Below are positions 58,135 to 64,000 of a stretch of 64,000 nt of DNA, in pieces. The notes beneath the pieces were generated by a model. It searched no databases. It had not been told where the DNA came from and was given only the letters and a program-made list of their open reading frames with translations. A program made the position numbers and the translations under genes. This stretch comes from Porpolomopsis calyptriformis. Lineage: Eukaryota; Basidiomycota; Agaricomycetes; Agaricales; Hygrophoraceae. The stretch spans positions 1-64,000 of the forward strand of contig OX621172.1 of assembly GCA_951640195.1 (NCBI GenBank), read 5' to 3'. Position 1 is the stretch's first letter; the number at the start of each line of letters is the position of its first letter.

Positions 58135-60030
58135 ACTGAATCCGACGAGTTACCGCGAATGAACGGGCATGTTTGCCCATTCGTTTCATGCGCCCAGGCT
58201 CGTCTCGGTCGTGCCTAGGGTGGGGACGAGGTCGTGGGGGGTCGGGATGCGGTTGAGCAGCGAGGGGAGGTGGTGGGTGGTGGTGGTCGGGCACCACGAG
58301 TGACCGCGAACAAACGGGCATCTCTGCCTGTTCGTTCCGTGCTCTGTGCGACTTGCTAGGTCGCCCCGGTCATGCGTGGGATGGGGGCGAGGGCATGGGG
58401 GGTCGGGACGCGGTGGGATGGCGAGGGGTGGTGGTGGTGGTGGTGGTGGTCGGGCACCACGACTCACCGCCAACGAACGGGCATCTCCACCCGTTCGTTC
58501 CATGCTCTGTGCGACTTGCTAGGTTGCCCCGGTCATGCGTGGGATGGGGGCGAGGGCATGGGGGGTCGGGACGCGGTGGGACGGCGAGGGGTGGTGGTGG
58601 TGGTGGTGGTGGTCGGGCACCACGACTCACCGCCAACGAACGGGCATCTCCACCCGTTCGTTCCATGCTCTGTGCGACTTGCTAGGTTGCCCCGGTCATG
58701 CGTGGGATGGGGGCGAGGGCATGGGGGGTCGGGACGCGGTGGGACGGCGAGGGGTGGTGGTGGTGGTGGTGGTGGTCGGGCACCACGACTCACCACCAAC
58801 GAAGGGGCATCTCTGCCCGTTCGTTTCGTGCCCCAGTCGAACCTCTGGTTCGTTTCGCCCGTGCATAGGGCGGGGGTGAGGACGTGGGGGGCTGGGACGG
58901 GGTTGAGCGGCGAGGGGGGGTCGTGGGTGGTCGTGGTCGGGCACCACAACTCACCGCCAACGAACGGGCGGAGATGCCCGTTCGTTTCGTGCCCCAGACG
59001 AACCAGTGGTTCGTCGCGGTCGTGCGTAGGGCGGGGGCGAGGGCGTGGGGGGGTCGGGCCGCGGTGGGACGGCGAGGGGTGGTGGTGGTGGTGGTGGTCG
59101 GGCACTACGACTCACCGCCAACGAACGGGCATCTCCGCCCGTTCGTTTCGTACCCCAGTCGAACCTCTGGTTCGTTTCGCCCGTGCGTAGGGCGGGGGTG
59201 AGGACGTGGGGGGTTGGGACGGGGTTGAGCGGTGAGGGGGGGTCGTGGGTAGTCGTGGTCGGGCACCACAACTCACCGCCAACGAACGGGCAGAGATGCC
59301 CGTTCGTTTCGTGCCCCAGACGAACCAGTGGTTCGTCGCGGTTGTGCGTAGGGCAGGGGCGAGGGCGTGGGGGGTTGGGACAGGGTTGAGCGGCGAGGGG
59401 TGGTGGTGGTGGTGGTGGTCAGGCACCACGAGTCACCCCGAACGAACGGGCAGTCATGCCCGTTCGTTTCGTGCGCCCGGGCTCGTCTCGGTGGTGCCTA
59501 GGGCGGGGACGACGTCGTGGGGGGTCGGGATGCGGTTGAGCGGTGGGGGGGAGCAAGGGAGCACCCCCAGAAAGGGCACGTCTGCCCATTCTGGGGGTGC
59601 TCCCTCCACCGCTGGTCTGTCAGCCGTATGACCCAGGCGGCCGTGTCGGTCCTTCAGAGGGCGGGGTCAGGGTCGTGGGTGGTCGGGGCGGGCGTGGTGA
59701 AAGGTGAGTGGTCGGGGTGGTGGTGGTGGTGGTTGGTGGTGGACGGGCACAGCCAAGCACCACGAACGAATGGGCACTATTGCCCATTCGTTTCGTGAAC
59801 CGTACGACCCAGGGGGTCATCTCGGTCGTTCGGAGGGCAGGGTTGCGGTCGCGGGGGGTCGGGACGGGGTCGAGCGGAGAGGGGTGGTGGTGGTTGGGGG
59901 TGGTCGGGCACAGCGAGGTACCACGAGCGAACGGCCGATAGCGCCTGTTCGTTTCGTGCACCGTACAGCCCATGGGGTTGTCTCGGTCGTGTGTAGGGCA
60001 GCGACGTGGGTGCTGATAGGTGAAGGGGGG
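58135..60030. repeat. GC-rich double-hairpin repeat block 2
   Basis: Same family as 41.65-44.46 kb. Near-identical 163-bp units are phased on ACTTGCTAGG at 58351, 58514 and 58677. Each unit has hairpin A, for example 58959-58969/58976-58986 (AACGAACGGGC, perfect 11 bp). Some also carry hairpin B, for example 58998-59005/59007-59014 (ACGAACCA). At 59765-59776/59781-59792 the stem is AACGAATGGGCA with both arms changed. GGT runs separate the hairpins. Confidence 0.92.
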
Positions 60031-61400
60031 GAGTGAGAGCGGTGTTGCTTACACATGTGGGTCATGTGATTCAATGACTTTACGGGATATAAACCCGGTA
60101 TCCCGGGTTACAGGATGTTACAAATTGTTACAAACTGTTACATTATGTTACAATTTGTTACAGGTTGTTCTTTGGGATTCAATCCCGACATTCCGGGTTA
60201 CACCATGTTATGGTATCCGGGATTGCATACTCGGGTTATTCCAGTTACTCAGGTCCTATGTATTATTTACAATACTATCAACCTTCTTATCCTTTCCACT
60301 TCCAGTTGGATATTAGATACCTCTGGAATGAACACATTAATTTTTAATATTAAGTTGTATTACATATATACATGGAATTGAGATCGGGTATCCCAGATAA
60401 CCCAGAATGATATAGGATGATTCTGTAATCATTGCCATAAATGGCAAGAACAAACGAACGAACGAACGAACAATGTCCATATTGAGTATTATGCCAGTTC
60501 ATTTCATGCACTGTATGACCCAAGGGGTTGTCTCAGTCCTTCAGAGGGTGGGGGGTCTGGGTGGGGTTGAGCAGTGAAGGGGGTAGTAGTGGTAGTAGTC
60601 AGGCATAGTGAGGTATCACAAATAAACCAGTATAACCAGTGGTCCCGGCTTTGATACTGAACTCACCGGAACTGCCTCGGGCAGTCCCTACTAAATGAAC
60701 GGGCGACCTCGGGCAACCCCTACTAAACGAACGGGCGACCCCAGGCGGCCCCTACTAAACGGACGGGCAGTCCCCGGCGGTCCGTAAGTAATGAGACACC
60801 CTCTTTGCTGACAAATAGTGGAAAGTTAATCACATGTCATATTAGTAAGCAATTCAGTTGATTCCGAGCAGGCGGCCCAACCCCCCCCCTCCTCCTCGTC
60901 TAGGTTCGTTCTTGAAAGTGGCTGCTTAAAATATTATGAAATCCAGCAGCATTAGGAACGATGTGTATGGGTATAACATGTATGAAAATTGGAATTTATC
61001 AACCATCCGATAATGTGATATGAGCCCCGGAATGCAGAAAATATAAGAAATCCAGGTTTCAGATTGTGAGCAGGATATCTCGGGATGTAACGCATCCAGA
61101 GATGTGATAATTGGCATGGAGGGTGCTAGATATATGGTAAATATATCTAGATAGTTATTTCCTAGGGGGACAGGGTATTCGAGTGGAAAAGGCCAGGCGA
61201 CCCATGGGCCGCCTGACACACCTTCAACCTAGACTAAAAAGATTGTAAAATCAAGAACTCAGGAATGGGTAACACCACCTTTCTGAAAATATTAGGGTAC
61301 ATTACTCAGATGCAGAGGTATGTTCTATGAATTTATGGATATTTTTTATTATACAGGGTTTTGGGGTCGCCTGGGTAATACATCGGATCTTCCGATGTGA
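60031..61400. other. Non-coding, several short repeats
   Basis: 60107-60170 is a run of GTTACA words (ATGTTACAAATTGTTACAAA type). 60440-60468 is (AACG)n-like. 60670-60780 has three ~36-bp units of CCCTACTAAA.GAACGGGCGACC, sharing the GAACGGGC word with the hairpin blocks. No gene supported; the open frame 60926-61219 (minus) has no recognisable features. Confidence 0.6.
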
Positions 61401-61409
61401 TGTTCAATA

Positions 61410-61990
61410 AGCTAGTGCCTTATTCTACCCATATATTGTTATTCCGAGCATCTATGACACTAGTGCTATTGATTGAACATGAAATTATGATGTTTAAAGA
61501 TGTCTGTAATAAGTTGGAGATATACCCCCCCATACCCCTTATATCACTGATTGCAGTACCCCAAATGGTCTATAAATCGGGATTTTTGTATTCCCCACCT
61601 CTATGACACTGGGGCTATCGATTGAATATGAAACCCCGATTTTTAGAGCAGTCTATAGCTACTTATACTTATGCCTCCTCCTAAAACCTTACTATCTTCC
61701 ACCACGACATACCAAATGCTCTAAAAATCGGAATTTTCTGTAGGCCCACCATTAGTTCACTGTGCCTATTGAATGGACATGAAATTGTGATTTATAGAGT
61801 GCAATACAATAGCTGGGCTACATAATGGTATAAATGGAGTATTTTACATATATCTCAAGAATGGGACCACCGATTTTTTTAATTTATGGCTTAAACTGAT
61901 TGTATTGGGATGCCCTAACGATCCCCCAAAGAATTTTGAATTAATTTTGTGCCAGCATTTTGGTCATTTTGTTGATAATGGGTCCCTGAT
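61410..61990 (+). repeat. Third, internally shortened copy of the 40-41 kb repeat
   Basis: Matches 40025-40150 and then 40600-41049, lacking about three array units, and stops matching right after GGGTCCCTGA (ends at 61989). What follows (TACACAAAATTG) is different from both other copies. Confidence 0.88.
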
Positions 61991-62199
61991 ACACAAAATT
62001 GTTTACCTTTATCAATAGTTCTTCCCTTCTACTGTCATGAAATTGGCATTCACTCTCTTAAAATTCTGCTCTTTTCTTCTCTTTTCTTCTCTTTTCTTCA
62101 TTTTCTCACTAATTCTCTTCAGAAGGGGGCTGTCTTTATTGGCAGCAGAAACTATTCATACAGAGAAGGGGGAGTCTATGTCCAATTGGCTACCTAAAA

Positions 62200-62590
62200 C
62201 TAGTTGGTCTTGGCTACCTTCTGCATTAAGCTCTCCCTCAGAAACTCAATAAAACTAGAGACTACTTGATTGTCTAAAGTGGCCAAGTTGTTCCCCCAAT
62301 AAATTGCCCCATTGGTGTCACCACCAGAGGCCTGAAACTCCTCCGCCTTCCCCTCAATGAAACTCATTGCTATCTTCCTTGCCTCCTTTCCTAACCAGTC
62401 ATTGGTAGGACTCCATATTAGACTAGGAGGAATCTCATCTTCCTCAGTCTTAACCTTGACATTGGACAACAACCCTGACAAGTCTTCAACTAAGAAATAA
62501 GGAGTGAGCAATCACAAAGAGGGTGAGAGAGTTTAAAGCTCACCAATAGATAAAGAACTCATAGGACTAGGAGTCCAAGGATGGAAGGTG
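62200..62590 (-). CDS. Orphan tandem-paralogue fragment 1
   Basis: Minus-strand exon 62511-62200 with an acceptor near 62500. An upstream mini-exon (about 62583-62540, HPWTPSPMSSLSI) joins in phase to VEDLSGLLSNVKVK. The core PPSLIWSPTNDWLGKEARKI and the C-terminal SSFIEFLRESLMQKVAK are shared with the next copy. No family is recognised; it may be part of a retroelement gag-like protein given the zinc-knuckle remnant upstream. It lies in a ~555-bp tandem repeat (both units begin TCATGAAATTGGCATTCACTC at 62036 and 62591). Confidence 0.45.
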
Positions 62591-62744
62591 TCATGAAATT
62601 GGCATTCACTCTTAAAATTCTGTTCTTTTCCTCTCTTTTTCATATCTGTTCTCTTTAGGAGAGGGCTGTCTTTATTAGCAGCAGAAACTATTTATACAGG
62701 AAGGAGAAGTCCATGTCCAACTAACTATCTAAACTAGGCTGTCT

Positions 62745-63125
62745 TGGCAATCTCTTGTACCATACTGTCCCTCAAGAACTCTATGAAACTCGAAACTACT
62801 TGACCATCTAATGCGGCCAACTTATTGCCCAGTAAATTGCCCCATTGGTATCTCCTCCAGAGGCCTGCAACTCAGCAGCCTTCCCCTCAACAAAGCTCAT
62901 TGCAATCTTTCTTGCTTCTTTGCCCAACCAATCATTGGTAGGACTCCACAACAAACTGGGAGGGACTTCTTCCTCCTCAATCTTGACATTGACATTAGTT
63001 AATGATGATAACAAATCTTCAACTAAAGAATAAGGAGTCAACAATCATAAAGAGGGCGAGAGAGTTAAGGGCTTACCACTTGACAAAGAACTCAATGGAC
63101 CAGGGGTCCAAGGACGGAAGGGGGG
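62745..63125 (-). pseudogene. Orphan tandem-paralogue fragment 2, frameshifted
   Basis: The same exon pair as fragment 1 (RPWTPGPLSSLSS joined to VEDLLSSLTNVNVK). The core PPSLLWSPTNDWLGKEARKI is intact. Just after GAIYW a base is missing relative to copy 1, so the frame is lost, although the shifted frame still reads SSFIEFLRDSMVQ. A broken duplicate. Confidence 0.55.
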
Positions 63126-63319
63126 ACTGGCAGCCCAGTGTTCAGGCTTGGGACCAGCAAAGGGGAGAGGGTGCCTCTAACGATCGGAACTCCAATTGAC
63201 TCACTCCTCCAAAGGGAGCTGGGAAGTAGGGGGAGGGGTGTCATCATCCTAAGCTAAGAAAAGGAAAGCCTATTATTAATAAACACAGACTAATAAAGAC
63301 AAAACAAAGTACTCACCAA

Positions 63320-63575
63320 GCGGATCCTCCATCAAACCACAAGCATGCTAGATTAGCCAGCAAACGAATGGACACTTCTTGACCTTGTGCTTACCACCGC
63401 AAGCGAAGCAGGAGAAGGATGACCAACAGAGATCGGCATTGGAGGGAATACGCTAAAGATAGTAGTGGAATGAATCACAATCAAGGAAGACAGGGGCAGT
63501 GCAGTGCACCACCCCAGACTACTTGAAGAATCGAACGTAATGGCCTTGGTGGGAGGGAGTCATAATGATTGATGA
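63320..63575 (-). pseudogene. CCHC zinc-knuckle protein remnant with in-frame amber stops
   Basis: Minus-strand frame starting MTPSHQGHYVRFFK, then a TAG. Further on comes CFACGGKHKVKKC, a C-x2-C-x4-H-x4-C zinc knuckle typical of retroelement Gag or RNA-binding proteins. Three in-frame TAG codons interrupt about 80 codons, before a GTGAGT donor. The following piece (from about 63255) begins with another TAG. All four could be C-to-T changes of CAG. Confidence 0.5.
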
Positions 63576-64000
63576 AGATTGAACTGAAGCATAGGGATAC
63601 AACTCCACACCTTTTATATGTCCACGAACAAAGGGAGGACCAAAAGGAGGTTCCTCAGTCAAAGAAGAGAAACCTAATATGCTGGACAAGAGATAGAAAC
63701 AATAGCGATCTCATAACCAGAAGAACAATAGGAACCAGTTATGAGACAACATAGCCCAATGCTGCAGAAGGCTGTGCCCAATAGAATTGAGTCATCAGAA
63801 GCACACAGCTTTCTGCAGTATGACTAGGAACAATGACAAACCTTAATTAAAGGCTGTGAACAATAGAAAATGGGGTGACTGCGGAGGCTGACTTATAATG
63901 ACTCCTATTTTAGAAATACTATATAAACCCTGAGGGCGAAGCGGATCATCACTTCATCCTCCTGTGAGATTACTTGTAGTAGCACAAACGCAATCAGAAT
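63576..64000. other. Window end, no gene recognised
   Basis: Contains CTATATAAACCC at 63919-63930 on the plus strand, a possible TATA element with a following C/T-rich stretch. No terminal repeat partner is visible within the window. Confidence 0.4.

Noticed and set aside
58353..59631. Open frames up to 272 aa in GC block 2
   Set aside because: They repeat every 163 bp with the repeat unit and occur on both strands; composition artefact.

Overview
The window looks like accessory DNA from a basidiomycete fungus of the Agaricomycetes. Genes are cut by many 45-65 nt GT-AG introns, and the recognisable families are ones expanded in mushrooms: alpha-kinases, a TET/JBP-type dioxygenase, JmjC, BAH-PHD, Ulp1, F-box and large orphan proteins. 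Non-LTR and copia retroelement relics, satellites and inverted duplications fill much of the rest. All gene models were built by hand from reading-frame continuity and splice phase; no search was run.

Layout. 1-2.8 kb: no convincing gene. 2.8-5.2 kb: a 220-bp satellite with a three-monomer higher-order period. 5.2-5.9 kb: a dispersed repeat (inverted partner at 19.5-19.8 kb) and a perfect 17-bp palindrome. 6.2-7.3 kb: alpha-kinase (+). 8.6-11.6 kb: TET/JBP-like dioxygenase (-), whose 5' exon is split by a LINE fragment with a target-site duplication. 12.0-15.1 kb: an 874-aa PHD plus caspase/CHAT-like protein (-), divergent from an Ulp1-type protease at 15.5-17.1 kb (+) with a second LINE fragment between them. 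17.2-19.3 kb: AT-hook protein (-), convergent with the protease. 19.8-22.3 kb: an inverted duplication carrying two F-box genes around a copia RNase H relic. 22.4-30.2 kb: a small hypothetical gene and three paralogues of an unnamed N-terminal domain, one fused to JmjC. 30.7-38.8 kb: a tight trio of sirtuin (-), BAH-PHD (-) and a 1,662-aa orphan protein (+).

38.8-50.7 kb is non-coding repeat: a ~147-bp array, a GC-rich block of hairpin repeats, a ~159-bp array, a 209-bp tandem duplication and a 2.2-kb rearranged segmental duplication. 50.8-57.7 kb holds three ordinary genes in damaged form: a group III HAMP-repeat histidine kinase cut off in its receiver domain, the N-terminus of a sterol reductase (ERG4/ERG24 family) and a frameshifted half of TRAPPC11. 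58.1-60.0 kb is a second hairpin-repeat block. 61.4-62.0 kb is a third copy of the 39-41 kb repeat. 62.2-63.6 kb has two tandem paralogous fragments and a stop-riddled zinc-knuckle pseudogene.

Taken together, 6-39 kb packs many chromatin- or SUMO-type factors into about 30 kb bounded by satellites. Whether they act together is inference; no transposase or recombinase is visible to prove a mobile element.
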